A DNA stretch of 64,000 nt from Halobacillus shinanisalinarum (GTDB lineage: Bacteria; Bacillota; Bacilli; Bacillales; Halobacillaceae), in contig NZ_CP095074.1 of NCBI RefSeq assembly GCF_022919835.1, positions 372,001 to 436,000 on the forward strand, read 5' to 3'. A model generated the notes under the pieces. The model worked only from the letters and a program-made list of their open reading frames with translations. It was not told where the DNA came from and searched no databases. How positions within the stretch are numbered: position 1 is the stretch's first letter; the number at the start of each line of letters is the position of its first letter. Below, in pieces: positions 37,175 to 48,700 of this stretch. A program made the position numbers and the translations under genes.

Positions 37175-38944
37175 TTAATCTTTTTTCACTTGTTTGAGCT
37201 GCAGGTGAAGTTCATCTAATTGGGCTTCACTTACACGGCCAGGTGCTTCCGTAAGAGGGTCCTGAGCCGATGCTGTTTTAGGAAATAGGATGGTATCCCG
37301 CAAGTTCGTGCGTCCAGCAAGCAGCATAATAAAACGGTCAAAACCAAGGGCAATCCCCCCATGCGGAGGAGTACCATACTCCAATGCTTCAAGCAAGAAA
37401 CCAAACTGTTCCTCAGCTTCCTCTTTAGAAAAGCCAAGAACCTGGAACATACGCTCTTGCATTTGTTTTTGATAAATACGAAGAGAGCCCCCGCCTAATT
37501 CGTAACCATTGAGTACAATGTCATACGCTTCTGCCATGGCTTCCTCTGGCTTACTATTTAATTCTTCGATGTCGCCGTTTGCTGGCATTGTGAAAGGATG
37601 GTGTGCCGCAAAGTATCTTCCTTCTTCTTCGTCATATTCAAATAATGGCCAATCTGTCACCCAAAGGAAGTTGAATTTCGTCTGATCAATTAAATTTAGA
37701 CGCTTAGCAAGCTGTTTGCGGAGAGCACCTAAACTGTCTAATACTACAGACGTTTTATCCGCTACAAATAGTAATAAATCGCTATCTTCAGCGTTTAATG
37801 CTTCTTGTAATTGTGAAGTATCTTTTTCAGAGAAAAACTTAGAAATTGGTCCATTAAGTGCTCCATCCTTAAGTTTCAGCCATGCCAGACCTTTTGCCCC
37901 GTAAACCTTCACATCTTCCGTCAGCTTATCAATATCTTTTCGTGAAAAGTTATCGGCTTGTCCTTTGACATTAATGGCACTGACCCGGCCCCCTGAGGCC
38001 ACGGCACCACTGAACACTTTAAAGTCCGAATCCTTCACGATCCCGGATACATTCACAAGTTCCATCGCAAATCGGGTATCCGGCTTATCAGAGCCAAAGC
38101 GTTCCATGGCTTCCTGATATGGCATTTTTTCAAATGGTGTCGGAATGTCGATCCCTTTGACATCCTTCATGACTTTAGCCATCATTTGCTCTGTCATTGC
38201 CATAATCTCTTCCTTACTCATAAAGGACGTTTCAATGTCGACTTGTGTAAATTCTGGCTGACGGTCTGCCCGTAGATCTTCATCTCGGAAACAGCGGGCA
38301 ATTTGGTAATATTTTTCGAACCCTGACATCATCAGCATTTGTTTAAATAACTGAGGCGATTGCGGAAGGGCGTAAAATTCTCCTCCATGCACACGGCTGG
38401 GGACTAAATAATCCCGAGCCCCCTCAGGTGTGCTTTTGGTCAAAAGCGGTGTTTCCATCTCAAGATACCCTTCATCATTTAAAAACGTACGAATTGCCTG
38501 GGTCGCTTGATGTCTTAGCTTGAACGTTTCCTGCATTTCCTTACGGCGAAGGTCTAAATAACGATACTTCAAGCGTAGATCCTCAGACACCTCCGTCTGA
38601 TCCTCAAGCATAAATGGAGGCGTCTTTGCTTTGTTAAGCACCTGAATCTCCTTCGCAAGGATTTCAATATCTCCGGTAGACATATTTTGATTTACCGTAC
38701 TCTTATCACGTAAAACGACTTGCCCAGACACTTCAAGGACGTATTCTGATCGAACATTTTCAGCCGTTTGGAGTGCTTCTTTTGACACTTCAGGATTAAA
38801 CACGACTTGGACAACACCTGATCGATCCCTTAAATCAATAAAGATAAGCCCGCCAAGGTCACGGCGTTTTTGCACCCACCCTTTAATCGTTACTTGTTCT
38901 TCAATATCAGATGTTCTGATTGTTCCGCATGATTTACGCTGCAT
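37175..38944 (-). CDS. aspS: aspartate--tRNA ligase
   Basis: AspRS charges tRNA-Asp. The 589-residue protein has the N-terminal OB-fold anticodon domain (about 1-105), the class II catalytic core with motif 2 region [16 protein letters not shown] (about 217-232) and motif 3 [11 protein letters not shown] (about 529-539), and the bacterial GAD insertion domain between (about 295-415). The length is normal. It is one base downstream of hisS and shares its T-box-controlled message. Confidence 0.96.
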   Translation of the reverse strand: MQRKSCGTIRTSDIEEQVTIKGWVQKRRDLGGLIFIDLRDRSGVVQVVFNPEVSKEALQTAENVRSEYVLEVSGQVVLRDKSTVNQNMSTGDIEILAKEIQVLNKAKTPPFMLEDQTEVSEDLRLKYRYLDLRRKEMQETFKLRHQATQAIRTFLNDEGYLEMETPLLTKSTPEGARDYLVPSRVHGGEFYALPQSPQLFKQMLMMSGFEKYYQIARCFRDEDLRADRQPEFTQVDIETSFMSKEEIMAMTEQMMAKVMKDVKGIDIPTPFEKMPYQEAMERFGSDKPDTRFAMELVNVSGIVKDSDFKVFSGAVASGGRVSAINVKGQADNFSRKDIDKLTEDVKVYGAKGLAWLKLKDGALNGPISKFFSEKDTSQLQEALNAEDSDLLLFVADKTSVVLDSLGALRKQLAKRLNLIDQTKFNFLWVTDWPLFEYDEEEGRYFAAHHPFTMPANGDIEELNSKPEEAMAEAYDIVLNGYELGGGSLRIYQKQMQERMFQVLGFSKEEAEEQFGFLLEALEYGTPPHGGIALGFDRFIMLLAGRTNLRDTILFPKTASAQDPLTEAPGRVSEAQLDELHLQLKQVKKD

Positions 38945-38945
38945 A

Positions 38946-40226
38946 TTATTCGCCTCCAGCTAGTTCTTGTTCTAAATATCCTGTGATTTCACCGAGAGGA
39001 AGTTCGGTCTGCTCGCCACTGGTCATATTTTTTACAGTCACAGCGTTCTGCTCAAGTTCCCGCTCTCCTAGTACGATGACGTATTTTGCTTTGAGTCGGT
39101 CAGCCGATTTGAACTGACCTTTCATTTTCTTTTGTAAATAATCCTTATCTGTTTGGATTCCATTACTGCGTAAAAGTTGCGTCAGGCGAACAGCTTCTTG
39201 TTCTGCCTCCTCTCCCATAGCAACAATATAGCAATCCAGCGAATCCTCAACTGGCAATTCAACACCCTCAGCTTCTAACGCCATCAGTAATCGTTCCAGA
39301 CTCATAGCAAAACCAATCCCCGAGGTTTCAGGGCCTCCAATATCCTCAACAAGTCCATTATAACGGCCGCCGCCGCTTAAGGTCGTAATGGCTCCAAAAC
39401 CTTCCGCATCACTCATAATTTCAAACGCAGTATGATTGTAATAGTCAAGTCCGCGTACTAATTTTGCATCAATAACATAATCGATATTCATGGCTTGCAG
39501 GTGATTTTGAACAGATTCGAAATATGCCTTGGATTCATCATTTAAATACTCTAAGATCGAGGGCGCTGTCGCCATTGCAGAGTGGTCTTTGTCTTTCTTA
39601 CAGTCGAGTACTCGTAATGGATTTTGTTCCAGGCGTAACTGACAATCTGAGCATAGTTCATCCCTGTGCGGCTCAAAGTGGCTCACTAAAGCTGATTTAT
39701 GTGCTTCTCTGCTCGCTTGATCACCTAAGCTGTTCAGAACTAGTTTTAAGGAGGTTAGCCCAAGTTCTTGATAGGCATTAATAGCTAAAGCCATCACTTC
39801 GGCATCAACAGCTGGATCGTTACTGCCTAACGCTTCAACCCCAAACTGAACAAATTGCCGCATTCTCCCTTGCTGCGGCCGTTCGTATCTAAACATTGGT
39901 CCGATATAAAACAATTTCGTCGGCTGATTGGCAAGACCATATAATTTATTTTGCACAAAGGCTCGTACCACTGAGGCTGTTCCTTCAGGCCGAAGGGTTA
40001 TACTTCTGTCCCCGCGGTCAGTAAAGGTGTACATTTCTTTTTGCACAATGTCCGTACTATCCCCCACCCCTCGTTGAAACAGTTCTGTATGTTCAAAAAT
40101 AGGTGTTCTAATTTCCTTATAATTGTATCGACGGCTAAGGTCGATAAGCTGTTGTTCAACATATTGCCATTTCTCTGATATACCGGGTAAAATATCCTGT
40201 GTACCGCGCGGTGCTCTCATATTCAT
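38946..40226 (-). CDS. hisS: histidine--tRNA ligase
   Basis: HisRS charges tRNA-His. The 426-residue protein starts [15 protein letters not shown]; motif 2 includes [15 protein letters not shown] (about 110-124), the histidine motifs are [14 protein letters not shown] (about 261-274), and the C-terminal anticodon domain follows. The ATG at 40226 has AAGGAGG upstream; the longer frame runs into the T-box terminator and is not translated. Confidence 0.96.
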   Translation of the reverse strand: MNMRAPRGTQDILPGISEKWQYVEQQLIDLSRRYNYKEIRTPIFEHTELFQRGVGDSTDIVQKEMYTFTDRGDRSITLRPEGTASVVRAFVQNKLYGLANQPTKLFYIGPMFRYERPQQGRMRQFVQFGVEALGSNDPAVDAEVMALAINAYQELGLTSLKLVLNSLGDQASREAHKSALVSHFEPHRDELCSDCQLRLEQNPLRVLDCKKDKDHSAMATAPSILEYLNDESKAYFESVQNHLQAMNIDYVIDAKLVRGLDYYNHTAFEIMSDAEGFGAITTLSGGGRYNGLVEDIGGPETSGIGFAMSLERLLMALEAEGVELPVEDSLDCYIVAMGEEAEQEAVRLTQLLRSNGIQTDKDYLQKKMKGQFKSADRLKAKYVIVLGERELEQNAVTVKNMTSGEQTELPLGEITGYLEQELAGGE

Positions 40227-40544
40227 TATTATTCCTCCTTCAAAGTCATCAATAATCCATTTCCTTCCAATATAAAAACTCCCGCCCCTTTCTACAAAAT
40301 AGAAAGGGACGGGAGTTACAGCCCGCGTTGCCACCCTAGTTGGGGCATAAAGATGCCCCCGCTCGAAACAGTTAACGCCTGCCTACGTTCACACCTACTA
40401 CATAGGTTCGATGCGAAACCTAAGAAATGTCTTTCATCTGATCATGATATAGAAATGCTTTCAGCCGTTCGACATTTCTTCTCTGGCTATCTGATTTCAG
40501 ATTACTTTTTTCCTCAATGGTTATAGTCGATTCATTTAGAATTG
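40227..40544 (-). promoter_or_regulatory. T-box leader of hisS-aspS
   Basis: The T-box core AGGGTGGCAACGCGG lies at 40323-40337, with a terminator stem (40277-40316, arms ACTCCCG and CGGGAGT) followed by a T run before hisS. In stem I the base ATCTGA/TCAGAT and upper AGAAATG/CATTTCT enclose the apex GGCTGAAAG, shared with the alaS leader. On the 3' side, CAT (40444-40446) is the likely specifier, a His codon, so the leader should sense uncharged tRNA-His. An Asp codon GAT lies two bases later and is a less likely alternative. Confidence 0.92.
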
Positions 40545-40550
40545 ATTACT

Positions 40551-40580
40551 ATCATATATTTTTAGTTATTCACATGTCAA
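40551..40580 (-). promoter_or_regulatory. promoter of the hisS-aspS leader
   Basis: TTGACA (40575-40580), an 18-base spacer and TATGAT (40551-40556) on the minus strand form a clear vegetative promoter just before the T-box leader. Confidence 0.82.
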
Positions 40581-40739
40581 GTTTATTCGCATATGAAATA
40601 GCTTAAGTTCTTCAGACCCTATTCCGTAGCAAACCATTTTCATCATAGCAAGTGAAGCTTTTCTGTGCACTAGGAAGGGGATTAGAAATGTTTGTCGAAT
40701 ATGTGTAAGGTCAACAAAATATGGAGGTGTACACAAAAT

Positions 40740-42211
40740 ATGAAAGGCTGGTTATCATTATTATTTATTTTTTCCGGCTTAATTTGGATGACGACAAATA
40801 TTGTTCATGCTGACCAAGCTATTATACAAGTGGACCGCTTAAATGTGAGGTCAGGTCCTAGTCTGTCAGATTCCATTATCGGGCAAGCTAACAACAATGA
40901 AACCTATCGCATTGTTAATGAGAAAAACAATTGGACACAAATTGAATGGAACGATAAAAAGGGTTGGGTTGCAAGCTATCTCGTCAAGATTAAGCAAGAG
41001 GAATCCTTTACATCGAAGGTCGATTATTTACGTGTTCGGGAAGAACCAGGGATGGACGGAAAGATCCGTGGTTATTTAATGAAAAATAAACAAGCAACAA
41101 AGAAGAAGCAACAAGGGGATTGGGTGTTGATTTCCAGCGCAAAAATTTCTGGGTGGGTTCATACTGATTATTTAAGTACATATGCTCACAGTAATTCTAA
41201 AGATATACAGGAAACAGATTCAAACGGCAAATTACTGGGTGAAGTGACTGTAGCCACTGCTGTAATAAATGTCAGAACTCAGGCCTCAACAAACAGCTCG
41301 GTTATTACCCAAGTAGGAAAAGGGAAAACATTTGATTATATTTCAGAAAGCAAGGGCTGGTATCAAGTCAGGGTGGATAACAACAAAACAGGCTGGGTTG
41401 CAGGGTGGCTTGTTACAAACAAGATAAACTCTCCCCTACACCAGTAGCGCAACATTCGAAAGTCACACTGCTCTACAATGGAACGAACATTCGTACAGGC
41501 CCTTCCTCGAATAATAAAGTAGTAGGACGTGGTCATAAAGGGGATCAATTTGATGTATTGAATAAAGAAGGCCAGTGGTTCAAAATTTCCTATAAAGACA
41601 TGGAAGCTTATGTTGCAGAGTGGATTGTAAAGGCAGGAAGTTCGCCCACACCTTCCAATAAAGAATCTGATGGTTTAAGTGGAAAAACCATCATGATCGA
41701 TGCCGGCCACGGCGGTTTTGACCCTGGAGCAATTGGTGCTAACGGAAGCTACGAAAAGACATTGACATTACAAACTGCTGAAAAGTTAAAGAATGCAATC
41801 GAACAGAACGGTGCTCATGTGATGATGACACGTTCAAATGATTCATATGTGTCGTTGTCTGCAAGAACGATCCTCTCTAATTCTTCAAAGGCGGACGCAT
41901 TTGTAAGTATTCATTATAACAGCTTTCCACAGGATATAAGTACCTCAGGAATTAGCACTTACTATTATCATAACAACGCGAAGTCACTTGCAAGCAATCT
42001 TCAGTCTAGTTTGGCTGAGACAACAGACTTCAGGGATCGCGGTGTCAAACATGGAAATTTCCATGTCCTTAAAAATAATAAGAAGCCAGCTGTCCTTCTT
42101 GAGTTAGGATTTCTTTCTAATCCTAAAGAGGAACGGGTGGTCAAAAGTTCCGGATTTCAAAATAAAGTCAGTCAAGGAATTACCAACGGGCTTATTCATT
42201 ATTTTGATTAG
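40740..42211 (+). CDS. yrvJ: SH3b-domain N-acetylmuramoyl-L-alanine amidase, apparent frameshift
   Basis: This exported cell-wall hydrolase cuts the amide between muramic acid and the stem peptide. It has a signal peptide (about 1-24), four bacterial SH3 domains, each opening with a variant of LNVRSGPS (about 28-90, 95-150, 170-225, 235-295), and an Amidase_3 domain with the zinc motif IDAGHGGFDPGA (about 319-330) and the catalytic Glu in LLELGFLSN (about 458-466). The frame breaks in the four-C run at 41433-41436; one extra C rejoins SPPTPVAQ and gives 490 residues. The domain order fits YrvJ of B. subtilis. Confidence 0.88.
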
Positions 42212-42226
42212 AAATAACTTCATATA

Positions 42227-42267
42227 AAAAGTAACCCTGCAGCCTGAGAGGCTGCAGGGTTACTTTT
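42227..42267. terminator. bidirectional terminator, amidase / dtd
   Basis: AAAAGTAACCCTGCAGCCT (42227-42245) and its exact reverse complement (42249-42267) form a perfect 19-bp stem with a three-base loop, one of the strongest hairpins in the window. The first two bases of the dtd stop codon are in the stem. Confidence 0.92.
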
Positions 42268-42712
42268 ATTTTTCCTTACTGTCTATAATAAGTGTCACAG
42301 GACCACTGTTTGTCAATTGCACATTCATCATCTCACCAAATGCACCTGTTTCCACATCTAAACCTTCTTGTCTCAACAGCTCATTAAATCTTTCATACAA
42401 TTTATCAGCTTGTTCAGACTTTGCTGCTCCCATAAAGTTAGGACGCCTTCCTTTTCGGGTGTCGCCATATAAAGTAAACTGTGAAATAGAGAGAAGTCCT
42501 CCGTTTATGTCAAGTAATGAATGGTTCATTTTTCCATCACGATCTTCAAAAATACGTAAGTGGGGAATTTTTTTTACTAAATAACGAACATCCTCCTCCG
42601 TATCATCATGAGTTACACCAAGTAGAACGACCAGGCCCTCATCAATTTGTCCAATTACTTCTGTTTCAACCTCTACGGAAGCATTTACCGCTCTTTGAAT
42701 AACAGCTCTCAT
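42266..42712 (-). CDS. dtd: D-aminoacyl-tRNA deacylase
   Basis: Dtd hydrolyses D-amino acids from mischarged tRNAs. The 148-residue protein starts [15 protein letters not shown] and contains the two signature segments, [14 protein letters not shown] (about 77-90, active-site SQxT) and the Gly-Pro motif NSGPVTL near the C-terminus (about 137-143). The ATG at 42712 is 9 bases after GGGAG; an ATG two codons earlier is too close to that site. It is 21 bp downstream of relA, as in B. subtilis. Confidence 0.95.
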   Translation of the reverse strand: MRAVIQRAVNASVEVETEVIGQIDEGLVVLLGVTHDDTEEDVRYLVKKIPHLRIFEDRDGKMNHSLLDINGGLLSISQFTLYGDTRKGRRPNFMGAAKSEQADKLYERFNELLRQEGLDVETGAFGEMMNVQLTNSGPVTLIIDSKEK

Positions 42713-42733
42713 GCCCATATTCTCCCTTTTTAC

Positions 42734-44938
42734 TTATTGCATCACGCGTCGCACTGTGTACACATCGTGAATTTGTTTAATTCTCTCAACAATTTTTCGT
42801 AAATGATCCGTATTTTGAATAAGGATCGTTATATGAATTGTCGCCATTTTATTACGATCTGATTTACCGGAGACAGCAGTAATATTGGTTTTTGTTTCAT
42901 TGACAGCCTGTAAGACCTCGTTTAGTAATCCACGGCGATCATAGCCCCAAATCTCTAAATCAACATGATACTGTTTCGTATTTGTTGGACCTTTTTCCCA
43001 ATGGACAGGTAATAAGCGCGGCTTGGCTTCCTCCGTCTGAACGTTAGGACAATCTGTACGATGCACAGATACACCGCGTCCCTTAGTAATATAACCGACA
43101 ATGTCGTCACCTGGTACAGGATTACAACATTTAGAAAGGCGAACGAGCAGGTTGTCCACACCTTCCACTTTTACACCTGAATCCTTTTTGCCAGTCGTCG
43201 ATGATTTTTTAATTTCTGTTGTTGTTACATCAGCGAGAGTTTCTTCTAAGTTTTGTTCCTTTTGCTGCTGCCTTCTTAATTTTTCAGTTAGGCGTGTAGC
43301 TATTTGAGCGGCAGTGATCCCCTGGTAGCCTACTGCTGCGAACATGTCCTCTTCATTTGCAAAGTTAAACTTTTCAGACACACGATTCAGATTATCGGCT
43401 GTGAATACTTCCTTCGGCTGAAGGTCAAAGTTACGAATTTCACGCTCTACCATTTCACGGCCTTTTGTAACATTTTCTTCTTTTCTTTGTCGTTTAAAAA
43501 ACTGTTTAATTTTATTTTTGGCTTGTGATGTCTGTGTGAGCTTAATCCAGTCTTTAGAAGGGCCATAGGAATGTTTCGATGTCATCATTTCAACAATGTC
43601 ACCAGTATTCAGCTGATAATCAAGCGGCTCCATCTTCCCGTTTACCTTCGCTCCAATCGTTTGATTACCCACCTCGGTATGAATAAGATAGGCAAAATCA
43701 ATCGGCACTGAACCTGACGGCAGTTCTATGACATCGCCTTTAGGAGTGAACACATAAACCATATCGGAAAATAAATCAACCTTTAGCGACTCCATAAACT
43801 CTTCAGCGTCATTCGTTTCACTTTGCCAGTCTAAGATTTCACGGAACCAAGTAAGCTTATCTTCAAAAGACTGAATGGCAGGAGTTTGTTTTCCTTCCTT
43901 ATACGCCCAGTGCGCTGCAATTCCATATTCTGCAATCTCATGCATTTCGTGTGTACGGATTTGCACCTCTAACGGATCACCTTTAGGTCCTATCACCGTT
44001 GTATGCAAGGACTGATATAAATTCGGCTTAGGCATAGCAATATAGTCTTTAAAGCGTCCAGGCATTGGCTTCCAGCATGTATGAATGATTCCTAGCACAG
44101 CGTAGCAATCTTTAATACTTTCCACTTGAATCCGTACAGCCAGCAAATCATATATTTCATTGAATTGTTTATTCTGCAGGACCATTTTACGGTATATACT
44201 GTATAAATGTTTAGGACGTCCGTTCAAATCCGCTTCAATATTCACATCATTCAGCTGGCCACGAATTTCCCCCATCACATCTTCAATATAGGATTCGCGT
44301 TGATTACGTTTTTGCTTCATTAAGTGAACAATTCGATAATATTGCTGTGGATTTAAATAACGCAAGGCGGTATCTTCGAGTTCCCACTTAATCGTGGAAA
44401 TCCCGAGCCGGTGAGCGAGAGGGGCAAAGATTTCTAACGTTTCATTAGAAATTCTCCTTTGCTTTTCAGGAGGCAAATGCTTCAATGTCCTCATATTATG
44501 CAAACGGTCAGCTAGTTTTATTAAAATGACACGCATATCCTTAGCCATAGCTACGAACATTTTCCGATGATTTTCAGCTTGTTGTGCCTCTTTAGACTTG
44601 TATTTAATCTTACCTAGTTTCGTCACACCATCTACGAGCATAGATACTTCTGTATTAAAGCTTGTCTCTATTTCTTTGAGACCGATTTCTGTATCTTCTA
44701 CCACATCGTGAAGAAAGCCACTTGCAATTGTTTCGGGATCCATCTCAAGGTTAACAAGAATTCCAGCTACTTGAATCGGGTGGATAATGTACGGCTCTCC
44801 AGACTTGCGGTATTGCTCACTGTGAGCATTATTGGCAAACTCAAAGGCGCTGCGAATAAAAGCAAGATCGTCATTGTTCATATATTGGCTCGCTTGCTCG
44901 ATTACTTCTTCGGCTGTTAATATATTATCTTTCGCCAT
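42734..44938 (-). CDS. relA: (p)ppGpp synthetase/hydrolase RelA
   Basis: RelA makes and degrades the stringent-response alarmone (p)ppGpp. The 734-residue protein, the same length as in B. subtilis, has an HD hydrolase domain (HDVVEDT near 77-83), a synthetase domain ([11 protein letters not shown] near 310-320), a TGS domain (about 390-450), a conserved Cys/His segment ([11 protein letters not shown] near 580) and a C-terminal ACT domain. The ATG at 44938 follows GGGGGTG; the longer frame has no ribosome site. A promoter lies about 55 bp upstream. Confidence 0.96.
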   Translation of the reverse strand: MAKDNILTAEEVIEQASQYMNNDDLAFIRSAFEFANNAHSEQYRKSGEPYIIHPIQVAGILVNLEMDPETIASGFLHDVVEDTEIGLKEIETSFNTEVSMLVDGVTKLGKIKYKSKEAQQAENHRKMFVAMAKDMRVILIKLADRLHNMRTLKHLPPEKQRRISNETLEIFAPLAHRLGISTIKWELEDTALRYLNPQQYYRIVHLMKQKRNQRESYIEDVMGEIRGQLNDVNIEADLNGRPKHLYSIYRKMVLQNKQFNEIYDLLAVRIQVESIKDCYAVLGIIHTCWKPMPGRFKDYIAMPKPNLYQSLHTTVIGPKGDPLEVQIRTHEMHEIAEYGIAAHWAYKEGKQTPAIQSFEDKLTWFREILDWQSETNDAEEFMESLKVDLFSDMVYVFTPKGDVIELPSGSVPIDFAYLIHTEVGNQTIGAKVNGKMEPLDYQLNTGDIVEMMTSKHSYGPSKDWIKLTQTSQAKNKIKQFFKRQRKEENVTKGREMVEREIRNFDLQPKEVFTADNLNRVSEKFNFANEEDMFAAVGYQGITAAQIATRLTEKLRRQQQKEQNLEETLADVTTTEIKKSSTTGKKDSGVKVEGVDNLLVRLSKCCNPVPGDDIVGYITKGRGVSVHRTDCPNVQTEEAKPRLLPVHWEKGPTNTKQYHVDLEIWGYDRRGLLNEVLQAVNETKTNITAVSGKSDRNKMATIHITILIQNTDHLRKIVERIKQIHDVYTVRRVMQ

Positions 44939-44992
44939 ATCATCACCCCCTGATTTCTGTATGCTCTTCACAAAAAATATAGTTTGTTTACC

Positions 44993-45021
44993 ATTATCAA
45001 AAAAAGATTGTCAAATGTAAA
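44993..45021 (-). promoter_or_regulatory. promoter of relA-dtd
   Basis: On the minus strand TTTACA (45016-45021), a 17-base spacer and GATAAT (44993-44998) form a good vegetative promoter. A second possible -35, TTGACA, lies inside the spacer. Confidence 0.65.
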
Positions 45022-45038
45022 GGAAAAACGTCTAATTT

Positions 45039-45122
45039 AGAAAAGCGGAGGCGAACCACGAGTATTGCGTGTCTGCCCCCTGCAGCTAGACATAGAAAAA
45101 CGCAAAAGGGGCAGTTCGACAA
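45039..45122. repeat. candidate REP-like element upstream of relA
   Basis: GAAAAGCGGAGGCG opens a GC-rich segment that contains CTGCCCC and GGGGCAG about 30 bp apart and GCGT/ACGC further out, so it can fold. Segments starting AGAAAAGCGGAGGCG are familiar as dispersed intergenic repeats in Bacillaceae. No second copy is in this window, so the call is tentative. Confidence 0.35.
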
Positions 45123-45161
45123 TATAATGCCATTCTTAATTTTTTATTCCATTACACGTAA

Positions 45162-45192
45162 AACAAAGAGCGTCCTGCTAAGAGGACACTCT
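45162..45192 (-). terminator. intrinsic terminator of recJ-apt
   Basis: AGAGCGTCCT (45167-45176) pairs with AGGACACTCT (45183-45192) with one mismatch; on the minus strand TTTGTTTT follows. Confidence 0.8.
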
Positions 45193-45200
45193 CCTTCTCT

Positions 45201-45713
45201 TTAATATTGCATTAATGTCAACACATCGTAGCCATCAAGCTTTTTTCTTCCATCTAAATATGTCAATTCAACAAGAAAGGCACAGCCGGCGACGACCCCT
45301 CCGAGCTCTTCTACTAGTGCAATGGTGGCTTCAATCGTTCCCCCTGTTGCGAGCAAATCATCTACAATAAGTACACGTTGACCCGGCTTGATGGCATCTT
45401 TATGAATAGTAAGAACATCTTTTCCATATTCAAGTCCATAATCTACTTTAATGGTGTCACGAGGCAATTTGCCTTCTTTTCGTACTGGCGCAAAACCAAT
45501 TTCAAGCGCATAAGAAACAGGACAGCCTACGATAAATCCGCGTGCTTCCGGCCCTACGACTAGATCAATCTCTTTATCTTTAGAGTAGTCGACAATTTCG
45601 TCTACTGCAGACTTGAAGGCTTTTCCATTATCCATTAATGGAGTAATATCTTTAAATGTTATTCCTTTTCTTGGCCAATCTTGTACGATAGCGATATGTT
45701 CTTTATAATCCAT
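45201..45713 (-). CDS. apt: adenine phosphoribosyltransferase
   Basis: Apt converts adenine and PRPP to AMP, recycling adenine released for example by MtnN. The 170-residue protein shows FKDITPLM near 20, VGPEARGF near 53-60 and the PRPP-binding motif [13 protein letters not shown] near 113-125. It overlaps the end of recJ by 11 bp, indicating coupled translation, and ends in a terminator. Confidence 0.96.
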   Translation of the reverse strand: MDYKEHIAIVQDWPRKGITFKDITPLMDNGKAFKSAVDEIVDYSKDKEIDLVVGPEARGFIVGCPVSYALEIGFAPVRKEGKLPRDTIKVDYGLEYGKDVLTIHKDAIKPGQRVLIVDDLLATGGTIEATIALVEELGGVVAGCAFLVELTYLDGRKKLDGYDVLTLMQY

Positions 45714-48024
45714 TTACTACTTCCTCCTTGAGGCTGTTCCTCTGTGTATCAAGCCAACTCTTCAACTCTTTATAAGTCGAATAATATAAAGATTGCTCGA
45801 CATATAATTGACTTTTTCTTTCTTGATAAAGAATTGAATCTGTCAAATCTCTATGTGAAGGAGTTGAATTAATCGTAATAAGACCGTCTTCTATTTTAAC
45901 AAAATCTAGTTCAAAAAACACCTGTGAAATAAAATCAACCATTGACCGATCCCAGCCTTTTCTGGCTGCCAGTTTTTCTCGATCTTGGTTAAGATCAAAC
46001 TTTTTACGCTTTACTAGCATACCATAAAACCATTTAAAGTGGTCGCGTGTAGGCCACGTTTTCAGAAAAGCACCTTCGTTTACTTGATAACAGGCATATA
46101 ATTTCCCCGGCCTTACCTCGTTCAATAAGTTAGATAAATCAGACAGTTGCTTCGGTAAATCTACAAGCAAGAGTCCATCCACTTCGTTCAGTCCAGCTAA
46201 TTCTGAGGGAGCATAGACGGGAAGCTGAAAAGGAATCTCAGTCGTGTCCCGAAAACTAACAGCTGCATACGTTTCCTGATCTGAAAGACTCATTTGTTTC
46301 TCAATGTGCTTCGACCCCCTTAGGTCAAATAGCTGCCATGAAGATACCTGCATATCCTTGATCATAATTTGCACATTTTTTTTGCCGTTCCATTCGTTAA
46401 CACTAAGTTCCCCTATTACCTCAAGCTCTGCATGTGGCGATATGTGTGGATACGAGTCCCCCATGCCAAAAGCAATCCCATCCAGTTTAGCGGACTGCTT
46501 TTGAAAGGTAATCTTCAAATGGTTTTTACGGCTTCCAATTCGTCTAAGTTCTTTAGGTGTTTGCTTAACATGAAACAATGGCTTAGGATTTCCCATCCCA
46601 AACGGCCGCAGTTTATTGATTTCTTCTATTTGCTGTAGGGATACGTCCTCTATTCCTACAGACATCTCAACATCTAGAACTTGCTGATAATCTTCCGGCG
46701 AAAGCTTCTGCTCAGCTAGGTCACTCAATTGTTGTCTTAAGTTATCAATCTCGTTCACATCAAGTGTCATGCCTGCTGCCTGGGCATGTCCCCCAAAATG
46801 AATGAAACGATCTCTCACTTCCATACAATTGGCAAACAGGTCAAAGGCATCAATACTGCGAGCCGAACCTTTTGCTTGCTGTGTTTCGGAGTCAATCGCT
46901 AGAACAATGGCGGGGCGGTCAAATGTTCGAACTAATTTTGAGGCGACAATACCGAGAACTCCTGGATTCCATCCCTCTTTAGCTACTACGATGACATTGC
47001 TCAGCTCCTGCTCCCCACTCTTCAACATTTCTTCGGCTTCTTTTGCTGTATCAGCAACAATTTTTTGCCGTTCTTGGTTAAGCTGATTAATAAGTGAAGC
47101 CAGGCGATCTGCTTCAGCACGGTCCTCCGTTAAAAACAGTTCCACAGCTGGACTTGCATCTTGCAGACGTCCAACAGCATTGACTCTTGGTCCGATAGTA
47201 AAGCCAATCGCCTCTTCATCAATGGCTCCATCTAATCCCGCCACACTTCTTAAGGCTTGTATACCTTTTCGATTGGAACGTGATATTGCCTTCAAACCGT
47301 AAGAGACGAGCACGCGATTTTCATCATGTAAAGGAACGAGATCTGCTATCGTTCCTATGGCGACCATATCTAATAAATGTTCAGGGAAGCGACCTAATAA
47401 AGCTGTAGCAAATTTAAAAGCCACGCCTACTCCAGCAAGCTCCTTAAACGGGTAGGCTTCAGACGTTTTCGGATGAATAATTGCATAGGCCTGTGGAAGA
47501 GTCTCTTGTACTTCATGGTGATCTGTAATTATCAGATCAATTCCAAGCTCCTTTGCAATATTTGCCTCATGAATAGCTGCTATCCCTGTATCTACCGTAA
47601 TAATGACGGAATATCCATCCACAGAAGCTTGCCTAAAAGCAGCTTCATTAGGCCCGTACCCTTCTGTAAAACGATTTGGTATGTAGTAATCAGACTGGGC
47701 ACCAGCTTCCGACAACGCTTCGATCAAAACTGTTGTGGAGCTAACACCATCAGCATCGTAATCTCCGAATACCAGAATCTTTTCATCATTATCAATGGCT
47801 GACCGAACTCGTTCGATAGCCTGTTCCATATCATCCATTAAAAACGGATCATGTATATCATCTAAAGATGGATGAAGAAATCGATCGATCGCATCAGGAT
47901 CCGTAAGATTCCTTTTTTCTAATAGTCTTTTCGTTACATCTGACATCCCTTTGACAGGGAATGCCTCAGATGTTTGATCTTCTTGTATATATGTAAAATT
48001 CCATTTCATTTTACTTTGTAACAT
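45703..48024 (-). CDS. recJ: single-stranded-DNA-specific exonuclease RecJ
   Basis: RecJ is a 5'-3' single-strand exonuclease in recombination and mismatch repair. The 773-residue protein has the DHH phosphoesterase motifs [11 protein letters not shown] (about 87-97) and ITDHHE, the DHHA1 motif GGHAQAAGM (about 410-418), an OB domain, and the C-terminal extension found in Bacillus RecJ. The ATG at 48024 follows AGGGGTG; the first ten codons of the longer frame overlap that site. Confidence 0.95.
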   Translation of the reverse strand: MLQSKMKWNFTYIQEDQTSEAFPVKGMSDVTKRLLEKRNLTDPDAIDRFLHPSLDDIHDPFLMDDMEQAIERVRSAIDNDEKILVFGDYDADGVSSTTVLIEALSEAGAQSDYYIPNRFTEGYGPNEAAFRQASVDGYSVIITVDTGIAAIHEANIAKELGIDLIITDHHEVQETLPQAYAIIHPKTSEAYPFKELAGVGVAFKFATALLGRFPEHLLDMVAIGTIADLVPLHDENRVLVSYGLKAISRSNRKGIQALRSVAGLDGAIDEEAIGFTIGPRVNAVGRLQDASPAVELFLTEDRAEADRLASLINQLNQERQKIVADTAKEAEEMLKSGEQELSNVIVVAKEGWNPGVLGIVASKLVRTFDRPAIVLAIDSETQQAKGSARSIDAFDLFANCMEVRDRFIHFGGHAQAAGMTLDVNEIDNLRQQLSDLAEQKLSPEDYQQVLDVEMSVGIEDVSLQQIEEINKLRPFGMGNPKPLFHVKQTPKELRRIGSRKNHLKITFQKQSAKLDGIAFGMGDSYPHISPHAELEVIGELSVNEWNGKKNVQIMIKDMQVSSWQLFDLRGSKHIEKQMSLSDQETYAAVSFRDTTEIPFQLPVYAPSELAGLNEVDGLLLVDLPKQLSDLSNLLNEVRPGKLYACYQVNEGAFLKTWPTRDHFKWFYGMLVKRKKFDLNQDREKLAARKGWDRSMVDFISQVFFELDFVKIEDGLITINSTPSHRDLTDSILYQERKSQLYVEQSLYYSTYKELKSWLDTQRNSLKEEVVNGL

Positions 48025-48081
48025 GAATTCACCCCTGACCCATCTATTATACAAGAGGGATTCAGGGGTAGCAAATTACAC

Positions 48082-48429
48082 TTATTTCACATCTGTATTC
48101 GTGTCTTTAGCCTGGCTTGCATCGTCAGCCTTCTCGGTCGTCTCTTGAGCGGCCGAAAACTCGTTAGGGGTAGCATGCTCACTGTTTTTTTTCTCAAGCT
48201 GATTTGTTAATGAGCGATTTTCGCGTTGTAATCTGAAGAAGCGTACAGCACCTACTGAAGCAGTAATAAGTACTCCCATAAGCACAGACACGATAATAAC
48301 CAAAATTAAAGGCGCCTCCCCTGTACCAAATAGATAATTGACCTGGACAGGGTCCACGTTAATAACGGCGAACACCGCAATTAGTAATGCAAATATGAGT
48401 GCAAGAATAATATACGTTTGTCCTTTCAT
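48082..48429 (-). CDS. yrvD: LapA family membrane protein (YrvD)
   Basis: This 115-residue protein has two membrane helices (about 5-25 and 38-60) with VDPVQVNYLFG between and a C-terminal basic and then low-complexity tail containing a short coiled coil. It belongs to the LapA/DUF1049 family; in E. coli LapA takes part in lipopolysaccharide control, which cannot apply here, so its role is unknown. AAGGAGG precedes the ATG. Confidence 0.82.
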   Translation of the reverse strand: MKGQTYIILALIFALLIAVFAVINVDPVQVNYLFGTGEAPLILVIIVSVLMGVLITASVGAVRFFRLQRENRSLTNQLEKKNSEHATPNEFSAAQETTEKADDASQAKDTNTDVK

Positions 48430-48534
48430 TGTTCGACCTCCTTAACCATTTAATGCTTCATTCTCGTTATACCCTATTTGGCAAGAAAATAACCAACAGA
48501 TAGATGAGGAACTAAGCAGTAGATCTCCAACGAT

Positions 48535-48630
48535 TCATTGCACGTGATTTTTATTAATTGCATGAAATTTTTGTTATTTGCACGAAGTCCCCGTTAATTG
48601 CACGTAATTTAAATTATATGCACCAAACAG
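48535..48630. repeat. tandem repeat, five 20-bp units
   Basis: The core TTGCAC (or TTGCAT/ATGCAC) begins at 48538, 48558, 48578, 48598 and 48618, an exact 20-bp period. The consensus unit is roughly TTGCACGWAATTTTTRTTAA, with several substitutions between units. It lies in the 270-bp spacer between secDF and yrvD. No gene is present here. It is too short, degenerate and gapless for a CRISPR. Confidence 0.75.
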
Positions 48631-48652
48631 GTCTATATTTGAACACTTCTTA

Positions 48653-48692
48653 AAAAAAGCGACTGTCCATTGATTAGGACAATCGCTTTTTT
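48653..48692 (-). terminator. intrinsic terminator of secDF
   Basis: AAAAAAGCGACTGTCC and GGACAATCGCTTTTTT form a 16-bp stem with one mismatch around an 8-base loop; T runs exist on both strands. Confidence 0.85.
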
Positions 48693-48700
48693 CATCATTT

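Noticed and set aside
45115..45122. A perfect Spo0A core (TTCGACAA) upstream of relA
   Set aside because: It lies inside the GC-rich repeat-like segment; single short matches are expected by chance and there is no second box.
48535..48630. CRISPR array
   Set aside because: Units are contiguous 20-bp repeats without unique spacers and no cas genes are nearby.
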